A DNA stretch of 64,000 bases from Paenibacillus sp. Soil750 (lineage in GTDB: Bacteria; Bacillota; Bacilli; Paenibacillales; NBRC-103111). The position numbers and the translations under genes are program-made. Below are positions 18,400 to 26,840 of this stretch, piece by piece; the first letter of the stretch is position 1, and every line of letters begins with the position of its first letter. Location: contig NZ_LMSD01000012.1 in the NCBI RefSeq assembly GCF_001428045.1, forward strand, positions 372,101 through 436,100, written 5' to 3'. Under the pieces are notes generated by a model. The model was not told where the DNA came from. It saw only the letters and a program-made list of their open reading frames with translations, and made no database searches.

Positions 18400-19962
18400 C
18401 TATTTTCGATTACTAGAAACGATCACACCTGAACCCTTTTTATAACGTTCGTTTGCTTCTTTAAGGATCTCGTTCCCGCCTTTGCTCTTGTATTCTTCAA
18501 TGACTTTCGGCCAGTCTGATATCGGCTCTTTGCCATAGATCATTTTGATCATATGGTCAATGATCTGTTTAGGACCTACATCATCTCCGATTGGCGCCAA
18601 ATCAGGATATCTGGAGAAGGATTCAAGCCCTGGTACAAAACGAACCGCTCCTAGACCTTCTTTGGAAACAACGGTATCCAAATATTGAATCATATCTCGA
18701 CCTTCAGGCGTCAACTCTTCTCTTGCCTTATTGTATTTAGCATCATGGACGAACCAGAACATGCCTCGGAATCCGTCCTCATCGATCTCTTCTGGTTTGG
18801 TTGGCGGCGTAAACTTCACTTTGCCATTCTCCATGGTGTACGTTTCGCCTTCAATGCCGAAAGAGAAATATTTCTCAGCTTCCGGTGTCGTCATCCATTC
18901 AAAGAATTGAATGATTTTTATCGCTTTATCCTTCGATACCTTACTATTCAAGTAGTAGGATGTGTTAATACTTGAATACAGCATGTGACCTCCCCAATTC
19001 TCAGGTCCACGTGGAGATGCAATAATGTCAATTTGAGCTGTCGGAACTGCCGTTTTCACTTTATTGCGATAATTGGATAGACCCGCCGCGTTGGCGGACC
19101 ACATCCCGACTTTGCCGGCATCTATGTTTTTCCCATAGTCCGTAGAGGAAATGGATGCAAAATCCTTTGGAATTAATCCTTCATCGAACATGGCTTTGTA
19201 CGCTTGAAGCGCTTTCGACATATTGTCTACATCAAAAAATTTCGGGACCACTTGGTCTCCCTGTACTTCGAATTGGGACGGCAGGACATCATAAGCTCCC
19301 AGTATGGTATCCGCATATTTGAAGTTTTCACGCAATTGATAGGGATTTTCAACTCCAATCTTTTTAAAAGCTCGCATGACATTCAAGAACTCATCAACCG
19401 TTTTCGGCGCCGGTAAACCCGTTTGGGCTAGCAGATCAGCTCGGATGAATGTCGCACGCCTGGATGGATTGGATAACCAAGAGGGAATGCCATATATTTT
19501 TCCGTTGAAGCTCGTTTCTTGCCATGCCTCTTTCGGTACCGCTTTCATAATATTCGGTGCATATTGTTTCAATAGATCATCAAGCGGCATGAACACACCG
19601 GCTTCCACAGAACCGGACATGCCTTTTGTGGTGGCACCTCCAACATTTTGCACGACATCAGGAATATCATTAGATGAAAACATCAAGGACATTTTGGAAT
19701 CAAAATCTTTGAGTGGAATCATTCGAAGGTCTAAGTCTGCTTTGGTCAATTCCTCGAGCTTCATAACCCACTTTTCTTTATTGATATCTGCTGATTTCTC
19801 GGCATATTTATTCCCAGATGTTGTTATTGACATGGAGAATTTTAACTTTTCATTAACCTTTGCAGTGTCTTCACTGCTCTTCTGTGTAACTTCACTGCTG
19901 CATCCTGAAATAACGCTAATCGCCAAGACACCGAGCCACACCTTACCCCATATTTGTTTCAC
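18400..19962 (-). CDS. LplA-type ABC transporter solute-binding lipoprotein (second system)
   Basis: Lipoprotein of 520 residues with lipobox ISGC (Cys21) and an extracellular solute-binding fold (SSNDIPDVVQNVG, FNGKIYGIPSW, TPEAEKYFSFGIEGE). It should feed the two permeases at 11253-13104. The start is GTG at 19962, closely preceded by AGAGGTGG. The gene lies 89 bases upstream of the GH95 gene and heads the second system, or follows the esterase gene, from which it is separated by 119 bases holding a 9-bp inverted repeat. Confidence 0.9.
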   Translation of the reverse strand: MKQIWGKVWLGVLAISVISGCSSEVTQKSSEDTAKVNEKLKFSMSITTSGNKYAEKSADINKEKWVMKLEELTKADLDLRMIPLKDFDSKMSLMFSSNDIPDVVQNVGGATTKGMSGSVEAGVFMPLDDLLKQYAPNIMKAVPKEAWQETSFNGKIYGIPSWLSNPSRRATFIRADLLAQTGLPAPKTVDEFLNVMRAFKKIGVENPYQLRENFKYADTILGAYDVLPSQFEVQGDQVVPKFFDVDNMSKALQAYKAMFDEGLIPKDFASISSTDYGKNIDAGKVGMWSANAAGLSNYRNKVKTAVPTAQIDIIASPRGPENWGGHMLYSSINTSYYLNSKVSKDKAIKIIQFFEWMTTPEAEKYFSFGIEGETYTMENGKVKFTPPTKPEEIDEDGFRGMFWFVHDAKYNKAREELTPEGRDMIQYLDTVVSKEGLGAVRFVPGLESFSRYPDLAPIGDDVGPKQIIDHMIKMIYGKEPISDWPKVIEEYKSKGGNEILKEANERYKKGSGVIVSSNRK

Positions 19963-19999
19963 ATGCCCACCTCTTTTTCAAAATTTTCTCAAGTTTCAC

Positions 20000-20034
20000 T
20001 TGGTTATTCCCATCTTAATCTTCCAAATAACCAA
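20000..20034 (-). promoter_or_regulatory. Inverted repeat between the esterase and lipoprotein genes
   Basis: TTGGTTATT and AATAACCAA form a perfect 9-bp inverted repeat with a 17-base spacer, 38-72 bases upstream of the lipoprotein start. No T run follows, so it is not an ordinary terminator. It could be an operator or an RNA hairpin that sets the relative levels of the two gene products. Confidence 0.4.
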
Positions 20035-20081
20035 AGGACATGTATTTTTTTACAATTAACTTGTGTTTCTTTTGAAAATGG

Positions 20082-21275
20082 CTAGTTGATGTGCGTAAAG
20101 ATATGCACAGGCGTACTAACGATATAACCGCGTTCATCTGTGATTTGAATAAAACACGCAGACGTATTTTCCTCTAGTAATGCTCGAATTTCATTTGGAC
20201 CACATGCGATGTGTGCTTCCTTCGTAAGCCATTCAAAATCAAACCAATCTGATATCTCTGTCGCATATCGCAGCTCTGCCTTCACAATGGGCAGCTCTGA
20301 CCTAAATTCGACTACTACTTCTCCCTCGTTCACTTCTTCACGTAGAATCTGTGGCAGTGCGCGACCACCCTTCGTTATGTGATCCGCAAAGGCATATATC
20401 TCAGTAGGTTTCCATCCCGCTGCATGCGAGTGTCTCAGTCCAAAATGAATGCTAAGGCTGGAATTCATGTTTCCATTACGCGATGCTTGATACGATTTGC
20501 TAAATAAGTGAAGCGGAAAATGAGGATCATGGCTCCAATTCACCCATAGCATGGGAATCGTAATGCGATCGAAATAAGCCGAAGGATCCCACAATTGCTT
20601 AATCTGATGAGCATACGCTGGCGGCATTTGCTGAAAACTTTGTCCGTACTTATTGCTAGCCTCGAACAAATAACCGCATCCATAGACGGGAATAGCAAAA
20701 GAGAACCGTTCATCCACACCTGCAACAATACCGGTCACGATTCCTCCCCATGAAATTCCATGCAAACCAATTTGATCGCTAGCCACATTTTCAAAAGTGC
20801 GCAGAAATGAATGTGCCAGGATGACATTCGCAACGGCGTGGAACATCCACTGGTCCTCCACAGGGCTTGCATAATCCGCGAATTCGCCCTGCCGAGAAGG
20901 TCCGCTCCAGTCATGTTCTGGCCACAAACCATCCTTATTCTTGGCTGTTGGGAGATGCCCCTCCAGATCCATGGCGATAGCTGCATACCCTCGATCGTTC
21001 CACAGCTTAACCCATTCTTTGAAAGCAGTCCCCCCGCCTCCATGTACGAGGACTACACCTGGCACCTTATCTCCCAATGCAGTATCAGGTATCCCGTAAT
21101 AGGCAAATACACGTGTTTGCTTGCCTTGGTAAGGCAACGCCTCATACATCATGGCTTTGATCTGATCATTATCCATTTCAGGAATGGATACAACATGTGC
21201 CGCTTGATACAGTGATTCGAGGTTCCATGGCAGAGGCGGATGATTGATGTTGCTATTTTGGCTTTCTTTTCCCAT
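20082..21275 (-). CDS. Alpha/beta-hydrolase, acetylxylan-esterase or prolyl-oligopeptidase-like
   Basis: Cytoplasmic protein of 397 residues with an alpha/beta-hydrolase core: oxyanion-hole segment VVLVHGGGG, nucleophile elbow GISWGG, an acid candidate in NWSHDPHFPL and a His candidate in LRHSHAAGW. A C-terminal beta-sandwich-like tail (about residues 300-397) follows. Such proteins in sugar loci usually remove acetyl or other acyl groups from imported oligosaccharides. It lies 119 bases upstream of the lipoprotein gene, on the same strand, and is divergent from an AraC gene. The ATG at 21275 has GAGGGAGA somewhat far upstream (13 bases). Substrate not determined. Confidence 0.78.
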   Translation of the reverse strand: MGKESQNSNINHPPLPWNLESLYQAAHVVSIPEMDNDQIKAMMYEALPYQGKQTRVFAYYGIPDTALGDKVPGVVLVHGGGGTAFKEWVKLWNDRGYAAIAMDLEGHLPTAKNKDGLWPEHDWSGPSRQGEFADYASPVEDQWMFHAVANVILAHSFLRTFENVASDQIGLHGISWGGIVTGIVAGVDERFSFAIPVYGCGYLFEASNKYGQSFQQMPPAYAHQIKQLWDPSAYFDRITIPMLWVNWSHDPHFPLHLFSKSYQASRNGNMNSSLSIHFGLRHSHAAGWKPTEIYAFADHITKGGRALPQILREEVNEGEVVVEFRSELPIVKAELRYATEISDWFDFEWLTKEAHIACGPNEIRALLEENTSACFIQITDERGYIVSTPVHIFTHIN

Positions 21276-21359
21276 AGCTTATGACCACTCTCCCTCGCAT
21301 TATCGTGCGCAAATCCTAAAGCTGCAAAAAATAAATACACACTATATAACTTTATTGAA

Positions 21360-21388
21360 ATTATATCCCTGTACAAAACCTTCAACAA
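21360..21388 (-). promoter_or_regulatory. Candidate sigma-A promoter for the esterase gene
   Basis: On the minus strand a perfect -10 TATAAT (21360-21365) stands 17 bases from TTGTTG (21383-21388), a weak -35. It lies in the divergent region between the esterase and AraC genes, giving a leader of about 75 bases. The poor -35 fits a promoter needing an activator. Confidence 0.4.
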
Positions 21389-21445
21389 TCAAAGAATATT
21401 TATGATAGTATAACAATATTAATGTGCGGAATGAGGTTGATGACA

Positions 21446-22276
21446 ATGAAGCACTTTTTCTGGCATGTCCTGACCGATATTGACTTTCAATTACCTCTTT
21501 ATCTGGTCTCGACGGGCTACTGGGTGAATCAGCCACCCGTAGTGAGAAAGGATGGCTACAAGTCTTTTCAATGGATTCAATGCTTTGATGGGCAAGGCAT
21601 ACTTGAAATCGAAGGAAAATCACTAACGATCTCCAGAGGACAGGGGATGTTACTATACCCAGGGGTCCCTCACCGGTATTATCCCGTAGTGGAGCCATGG
21701 ACGGTACAATGGGTTGAATTCAATGGCGATTTCGCTGGGCGACTTCTACAATCCTTACAATTTAACAACTCTATGCTCCTCTTCATGACGAAGCCTGATC
21801 TCGTCGAGGCCAGAATCAATGAAATCAATCATGTATACAGTATCCGAAATCAGATCTCTAGCTATGATGGCTCCCATCTGCTGTATGGCTTGCTTATGGA
21901 TTTATTCCGATATACGTCCACAGCAGATACTCGCTCTAATCAGGAGCAGTTGGAGCAATTAAAACCCGTTATCGACTATATACAACAGCATTACGCTCAG
22001 CCCCTCACACTTCGGCATTTGGCCAATCAATTGGGTGTTACACCGCAATATACGTGTGTTTTATTTCAACAAACGTTAGGCACAAGGCCTTTCGCCTACA
22101 TCAATCAGTATCGTATTCATAAAGCCAAAGAATTTCTTCAATTATATCCTGATCTCGAAATTAGCCACATTTCTAAGAAAGTTGGCTTTGACAGTCCAAG
22201 CTATTTTATTAAGTTGTTTAAAAAAAGTGAAGGCATTACGCCAAATCATTTCCGAAACGTGTACAAAACAACATGA
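21446..22276 (+). CDS. AraC-family transcriptional regulator
   Basis: Protein of 276 residues with an N-terminal cupin-type sensor (CFDGQGILEIEGKSLTISRGQGMLLYPGVPHRYYP region) and a C-terminal pair of helix-turn-helix motifs (HLANQLGVTPQYTCVLFQQ; SKKVGFDSPSYFIKLFKKSEG). Of several in-frame ATG codons between 21422 and 21446 the last is 8 bases after GAGGT, so it was chosen. It is transcribed away from the esterase-lipoprotein-GH95 operon, so it probably controls that operon or itself. A bidirectional terminator follows its stop codon. Confidence 0.9.
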   Translation: MKHFFWHVLTDIDFQLPLYLVSTGYWVNQPPVVRKDGYKSFQWIQCFDGQGILEIEGKSLTISRGQGMLLYPGVPHRYYPVVEPWTVQWVEFNGDFAGRLLQSLQFNNSMLLFMTKPDLVEARINEINHVYSIRNQISSYDGSHLLYGLLMDLFRYTSTADTRSNQEQLEQLKPVIDYIQQHYAQPLTLRHLANQLGVTPQYTCVLFQQTLGTRPFAYINQYRIHKAKEFLQLYPDLEISHISKKVGFDSPSYFIKLFKKSEGITPNHFRNVYKTT

Positions 22277-22277
22277 A

Positions 22278-22319
22278 AAGGCTGTATCTCTGTAATAGAT
22301 CTACGAGAGATACAGCCTT
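22278..22319. terminator. Bidirectional terminator between convergent AraC and pectate lyase genes
   Basis: A perfect 14-bp stem (AAGGCTGTATCTCT with its complement) and a 14-base loop lie between the two convergent stop codons. On the minus strand the stem is followed by TTTTC; on the plus strand the T tract is weak. Confidence 0.8.
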
Positions 22320-22335
22320 ACTACTTTACTGTTGG

Positions 22336-24219
22336 TTAATTTCGGCCAATATTCGTTCCGCTAGGAGTTCCTGCGCCGATTAAATCACTGCCGGTGGCAA
22401 GCTTCAGGAAATTGCCTAAATTCGGAGACCCATCGGCATTCCGTGTGAGCGTTGGCGTTAAACTTACGAAGTCTGCATCACTCGCTAGGAGACCTGCAGC
22501 ATTGGTACTCTTCCCGCTTTTCCACCAAACATTCGAGCTAGCTACATCCGTTCCGCTCGTCTTATCACTCGAAGTTCCTTTGTAAGACAAGTTATTCGTG
22601 AACGTATGTGTACCGGTGTCAAAAGTAAAATTGCCTTCACCATTACTAAATGATGTATTATTCGTCAGCGTAATGGAGCCAGGATTGCTGTTGAAGGTGA
22701 ATCCGTGTTTCTTATTAAGATAAGCCACGGAGTTCGTAACGATATGGTTAACTGCTATTTGTTCCCCACCTAATTTATACCCATTACCGTCGCTGCTGCT
22801 TGTCGAGTTCCCAGATGATGTTTGACCATTATGATGGGCTACGCTGTTCTTAATTGTGATCGGATCAATCGGTCCCGTATCTGATTTGGTATACAAATCC
22901 CAACCATCATCCGTATTGTAAGATGAAATACAACCATCAAACACATTGCCAGGTCCTGTAGTCAGTTTAGCAGCGAACCCATCCGCATCTTCCCCGTTAT
23001 CGGGATCGAAATTGTCGTGTGAGTACACGTTCACAATGTTATTGTTTGCTGGCCATTCACTGCGAGTTGCTGTTGAGGCATAGCGACCAAGCTGAACGCC
23101 CGTATCCCGATTATCGTGGACATCCAAATTCTCCAAACGATTGTTATTGCCTGCTACATATACACCATTATCGGCGGCTCCCTTAATCTCGAGCCCCTTA
23201 ATCGTCCAGTAACTGCCATTCACTTGCAATCCTCTTGCATTCAGGGATACATCTGCTAGATTATAGCTCTGTGAAGAGAAATCCAAGACTGGCTTCTCGG
23301 TTCCATATGGCATGATTTGCTTGATTGCGCTTGCGGTACCATTATTCGCACGATCAATTGTAATTTGACTGTTGTAACTATACGTGCCACCACGTAAATA
23401 AATGACACCGCCGGGAGCTACCTTCGTAAGCGCCGAACTCAGTGTTGTTGGGCTTGTCAATGTCCCAGGGTTGCTTACAGAGCCATTTGGATCCACATAG
23501 ACCGCGCCTGCCGTTGGAGGAGGTGTAGGTGACGGACTTGGTGGCACTGATGGTGATGGCGACGGTGACGGCGATTGCGTCGGCGACGGTGTCGATGTTG
23601 AACCAGCGCTATCGGAAACGAGGATATCATCAAAGCTTACCGCCGCTTTGTAGCCAACTAAACCAATGCCACCCGAGCTTAGGCTCGTGTCTGTTGCTGT
23701 AAGCTGTAAGGTCCCGTTCACATACATACGAATTGTCGATCCAGCTAGTTCTAGCTTGACTGTATACCAAGTTCCTACTGCAAGTGGATAATCTAATGTT
23801 GCCAATGTCGTTGTGGAACCGCTTACTTTTTTGCGAATTTCTAGCTTCCCTCCGTTACTGTTATACAAGGATGCCGCATAGAAGTTATTTCCATCTTGAT
23901 AGCGCCCCGCTAGATACGCTCGATTGGATCCATTCCAATTATCAATTTTGACTTTGGATTCAACCGCATAATCCGTCCAGGACGCAGTACCGGCTGAAGC
24001 TCGACCTTCACTTGAGCTTGTTTGACGATACACATAAGAGCCATTATCTTGAACGACCGTCCAAGTACCATTCTGCGTGGTCCAGCCGTTTGCATTCCCA
24101 TCATCAAAGTTATCGCTGAGTAGATTTGCTGCGAAGACAGAAGGGATGACCAACACGCCAGCAATCAGTGAGGATGTTATTAGTGCCGTAAGGGTATGTG
24201 TAGGTTTAAGCTTTTTCAT
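22336..24219 (-). CDS. Secreted pectate lyase, polysaccharide lyase family 9-like, with N-terminal LamG-like module
   Basis: Secreted protein of 627 residues. A signal peptide (to about residue 30, SVFAAN) is followed by a LamG-like beta-sandwich (about 35-205; NFDDGNANGWTTQNGTW), a Pro/Ser/Thr linker (208-245) and a parallel beta-helix catalytic domain. Family 9 landmarks are present: DADGFAAKL (about 411), DDGWDLY (about 436-442; calcium-binding aspartates) and the Lys in GNGYKLGG (about 482; the catalytic base in this family). It should cut de-esterified homogalacturonan or a related pectin by beta-elimination outside the cell. The ATG at 24219 is 10 bases after AAGGAGG. A cre-like site lies 37-50 bases upstream. 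The gene stands alone between two terminator or intergenic regions. Confidence 0.88.
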   Translation of the reverse strand: MKKLKPTHTLTALITSSLIAGVLVIPSVFAANLLSDNFDDGNANGWTTQNGTWTVVQDNGSYVYRQTSSSEGRASAGTASWTDYAVESKVKIDNWNGSNRAYLAGRYQDGNNFYAASLYNSNGGKLEIRKKVSGSTTTLATLDYPLAVGTWYTVKLELAGSTIRMYVNGTLQLTATDTSLSSGGIGLVGYKAAVSFDDILVSDSAGSTSTPSPTQSPSPSPSPSVPPSPSPTPPPTAGAVYVDPNGSVSNPGTLTSPTTLSSALTKVAPGGVIYLRGGTYSYNSQITIDRANNGTASAIKQIMPYGTEKPVLDFSSQSYNLADVSLNARGLQVNGSYWTIKGLEIKGAADNGVYVAGNNNRLENLDVHDNRDTGVQLGRYASTATRSEWPANNNIVNVYSHDNFDPDNGEDADGFAAKLTTGPGNVFDGCISSYNTDDGWDLYTKSDTGPIDPITIKNSVAHHNGQTSSGNSTSSSDGNGYKLGGEQIAVNHIVTNSVAYLNKKHGFTFNSNPGSITLTNNTSFSNGEGNFTFDTGTHTFTNNLSYKGTSSDKTSGTDVASSNVWWKSGKSTNAAGLLASDADFVSLTPTLTRNADGSPNLGNFLKLATGSDLIGAGTPSGTNIGRN

Positions 24220-24255
24220 TATTGAATTTCCTCCTTCAAGTAATTTCTTGCTTAA

Positions 24256-24269
24256 TGAACACGTTAACA
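24256..24269 (-). promoter_or_regulatory. cre-like site upstream of the pectate lyase gene
   Basis: TGAACACGTTAACA (plus strand) matches the cre consensus TGWAANCGNTNWCA with a single mismatch. It is placed just ahead of the ribosome binding site of the PL9 gene, a position where bound CcpA would block transcription. Confidence 0.5.
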
Positions 24270-24620
24270 TTTACTTCATACTGCCACGTTATAGTGATGC
24301 TAAGCCGCTAACTAGACACCCCCTCATCCCTATTTCTCCCGGCTTCAAAGAGGAACTAGCCTGTATCCTGTATCCAAGTCACTATCCGACTATATCCAGT
24401 GATTACCAGGTGCGGCAATAATCATTTTTACATAAATTAACTTTTCATTGTAAACATAGGTCTCTTTAACCAGGAATAATCACTACCTCAGTTGATAATC
24501 ATTTGGTTAGTTTTGAAGTTTGAGAGCTGCTATGAAGGTGCGTTCTCGTTAGGTTTTATATAGCCCTTCGTCACCGCGAGTACAAAGGATTGCATCTCTA
24601 ATTCAGATTCTTTCAACTCC

Positions 24621-24803
24621 TAACGGACATGAAAATCGCTATTTGGATTGGAAAGAGTCTTCCCTGATTCTAACGGACACGACTGCGGTTATTTGCACCT
24701 GAAAGCACGAAATAAGCAAAATTCTAGTGAATAGCGGCGTTTGTGTCCGTTAGAATTTGAAAACCACTGATTTGGAGCAAATAAGGTATGTTGTGTCCGT
24801 TAA
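24621..24803. repeat. Symmetric intergenic repeat array (two direct plus two inverted 50-bp units)
   Basis: TAACGGACA occurs at 24621-24629 and 24671-24679, and its complement at 24745-24753 and 24795-24803. Spacing within each arm is exactly 50 bases and the whole array is symmetric about position 24712. The sequences after the core are also alike (a CTATTTG or TTATTTG block about 18 bases on). The inner copies share a perfect 14-base inverted repeat, ATTCTAACGGACAC. The arrangement resembles a REP/MITE-like mobile or structural repeat. Confidence 0.75.
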
Positions 24804-24865
24804 CCAGCTTCAATTCCTAGACCGCTCATCCAATTGTACAAATCGATTCCCTACTACGAACCTCA

Positions 24866-24906
24866 ACAAACAGACAAACAAACGAACAAACAAACGAACA
24901 AAAACC
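24866..24906. repeat. AAAC/GAAC tetranucleotide microsatellite
   Basis: A tract built of AAAC, with AGAC and GAAC variants, runs for about 40 bases and includes a duplicated 12-base unit (AAACAAACGAAC). It is 180 bases upstream of the AraC gene. Slippage could change its length. Confidence 0.7.
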
Positions 24907-25086
24907 GTTCCACTGCATCGCTTCAATAAGCGCTATGCAATAAAACGGCTCGCGTGCTTCACTCGGTCGATCTCCATTCACAAGGTGAACATTCATCCAG
25001 CTCCAAGTTCGAATATACAGCTGTTTTCCTTTTTTCAAAAAAGTTATACTTAATCCAATGAATCCCCTTAAAGGAGTGATCCATCC

Positions 25087-25914
25087 TTGCAGTATGAACG
25101 CCTGCCCCTATCTTCCGGGTACATGATCCAAGAGAAATTCGCCCATTTCACTGACCATGAATTACACATGCACGATGCACTCGAGGTCAGCATAGCGTTG
25201 GACCAAGGGATGAAATACAAGATCGGAGAAGCCTGCTATTACGCGGGTCCTGGGGATATCTTTCTGCTCCGTCCCTTTGAGCCGCATTGGAATCTAACCC
25301 AAGAAGAGGGACAGCCTAGTCGCTGGATCATGCTGCTTTTCTCTCCCTCCTTTGTCAGCTTCATACCCCGAGGTTCCAGCTTGCTTACACCTTTTTATAT
25401 GACGAATACGTCACCCCTCATTCCTGCGGATTCGGTCCACGCACAAGCGGTGCAAAGATTGGCCATTGAAGCCCTCGAGGAAGCAAAGCAAGCACTTCCC
25501 GGCTGGGAACTTCAACAGCAAACTTTGATGATCCAAATGCTTGTTCACATGCAGAGGTACTATATGATGCATAACCGCGATCAACTGCAAGAGGATTCCT
25601 CCGCGCACGGCATTATCCAGGCAATCGAATATCTCATGGCGCATTGGGCAGAGGACATAGATATGGACATTGTGATTGAACAATCGCTCATCAAGAAAAC
25701 GTGGTTTTATACCAAATTCAGAGAAGTGACGGGCTTAACTCCGAATGAATTTATCGTTCGGTTACGGCTTCAATATGCCGGTCATATGCTTCAATCGACA
25801 GCGAAGTCCATTACGGACATCGCCCTAACTTGTGGCTTCGGGTCAGCGAGTTATTTCAATAAAGTGTTTAAAGAGTTCCACCATTTGACGCCAAGGGACT
25901 ACCGTAAGCGTTGA
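25087..25914 (+). CDS. AraC-family transcriptional regulator
   Basis: Protein of 275 residues with an N-terminal cupin (HELHMHDALEVSIALDQG, GPGDIFLLRPFEPHW) and a C-terminal helix-turn-helix pair (VIEQSLIKKTWFYTKFREVTG; ALTCGFGSASYFNKVFKEFHH) ending in TPRDYRKR. The start is TTG at 25087, ten bases after AAAGGAG; no better start exists nearby. It is convergent with the dioxygenase-like gene at 25938. Its target is unknown; neighbours suggest sugar metabolism. Confidence 0.9.
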   Translation: MQYERLPLSSGYMIQEKFAHFTDHELHMHDALEVSIALDQGMKYKIGEACYYAGPGDIFLLRPFEPHWNLTQEEGQPSRWIMLLFSPSFVSFIPRGSSLLTPFYMTNTSPLIPADSVHAQAVQRLAIEALEEAKQALPGWELQQQTLMIQMLVHMQRYYMMHNRDQLQEDSSAHGIIQAIEYLMAHWAEDIDMDIVIEQSLIKKTWFYTKFREVTGLTPNEFIVRLRLQYAGHMLQSTAKSITDIALTCGFGSASYFNKVFKEFHHLTPRDYRKR

Positions 25915-25937
25915 CCCCTTACCGTTCCCAACTCCAC

Positions 25938-26642
25938 CTAAAGTTGGTATCCTGACAGCTGTATGCGGTCTTCCAACAACTTGCCCGTCTTCGCGTAACG
26001 GCAGTTCGCCGCTCCAACTTGGAAAGCGTAGGCTCGTCTTGGCTTATCCGTAAGGTTCATTTTACTATGATGGAGCGTTTCGCGATGAAAAAACACGGCA
26101 TCCCCCGGTGCCATCGGGTTGCATGGCGTTCCATTGGCCGGCTCAGCAGCTCGCCTATGCCCCTCCTCTGTATTTAAATTCGGTTGCCGACCCAGTAGAT
26201 GGGAGCCAGGCGCGAGCCAAAGCCCCGCATTTTCCTGCGTGATCGGATCAAGCGCAATAAAACCGTTCAGCATATGACCAAGAATGTGCGTATATTGATT
26301 ATCCTGATGCCACTCGAGTCCCTTCCCCTGCGGATCCACAACAGCGTACATCCCCATCCAGAGCCTGACGTCATCGCCCAAAATCCGTTCAAACACACGA
26401 ACGACATCCTGATTCGTCAGAAAGCGTGTAGTTTCAGGATACATAGCTTTTTCTTTGGCGATATCGATAATCGCATGACTTTTCCATTGCCCGTCGCCTA
26501 ACGTATTCGCAAACACGGCATTCTCATTGTTAATCGCATCCACGGTCTCCGCAGTTATAAATCCTGGTGCATAGAAATATCCCTCCCGATAAAACTGATT
26601 GATCATTTCCTCTGTTAACTGAAAGTTCGTAACTCTTGACAT
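25938..26642 (-). CDS. Phytanoyl-CoA dioxygenase (PhyH) family protein
   Basis: Cytoplasmic protein of 234 residues with the double-stranded beta-helix of Fe(II)/2-oxoglutarate dioxygenases. Visible iron ligands are His112 and Asp114 (WHQDN) and a distal His at about 191-192 (LHHSKMN), with Arg202/203 as 2-oxoglutarate binder. LAPGSHLLG and APGDAVFFHR are typical PhyH segments. The ATG at 26642 is 8 bases after AAGGAGG; the longer frame to 26684 lacks one. Members in sugar loci hydroxylate small molecules, but the substrate here cannot be told. It is a single gene, convergent with an AraC gene. Confidence 0.87.
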   Translation of the reverse strand: MSRVTNFQLTEEMINQFYREGYFYAPGFITAETVDAINNENAVFANTLGDGQWKSHAIIDIAKEKAMYPETTRFLTNQDVVRVFERILGDDVRLWMGMYAVVDPQGKGLEWHQDNQYTHILGHMLNGFIALDPITQENAGLWLAPGSHLLGRQPNLNTEEGHRRAAEPANGTPCNPMAPGDAVFFHRETLHHSKMNLTDKPRRAYAFQVGAANCRYAKTGKLLEDRIQLSGYQL

Positions 26643-26781
26643 CGCGACTGCCTCCTTAAGATCCCTTGATAACTTCCCTTTCATCGTACTGAATTCAGCG
26701 AGAATTTTCTTGCAGTGTGAATAGCTAAAATTAGCAATTTTGTTCAGTAGCGGGATGTTCCATGGCTCATGAGAAAGAGAA

Positions 26782-26810
26782 ACTGCCGCAGATTAGTGAT
26801 CTGCGGCAGT
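26782..26810. terminator. Strong hairpin, possible terminator
   Basis: ACTGCCGCAGAT and its exact complement form a 12-bp stem with a 5-base loop. On the minus strand it is followed by TTTCTCTTTCTC, a broken T tract, so it could end transcripts from the acetyltransferase gene 300 bases upstream; that distance is unusual. Confidence 0.5.
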
Positions 26811-26840
26811 TCAATTGAAATAGGTTGAAGCGCTCTGTTG

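Larger units (their letters stand above)
24270..25086. other. Long intergenic region holding repeat elements
   Basis: About 800 bases without a convincing gene. It holds a symmetric array of TAACGGACA repeats (24621-24803) and a low-complexity AAAC tract (24866-24906). The AAAGGAG at its right end is the ribosome binding site of the AraC gene at 25087. The rest shows nothing I can name. Confidence 0.6.

Noticed and set aside
19376..20059. 227-codon plus-strand open frame
   Set aside because: It lies opposite the solute-binding lipoprotein gene, has no ribosome binding site and codes no recognisable protein; it is a shadow of that gene's codon pattern.
21342..21698. 118-codon minus-strand frame overlapping the AraC gene
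   Set aside because: It runs opposite a clear AraC coding region and shows no protein family features.
24621..24803. CRISPR array
   Set aside because: Only four core copies, two of them inverted, with short diverged units; no repeat-spacer pattern and no cas genes.
24757..25053. 98-codon open frame in the long intergenic region
   Set aside because: It crosses the TAACGGACA repeat and the AAAC microsatellite, has no ribosome binding site and a low-complexity product.
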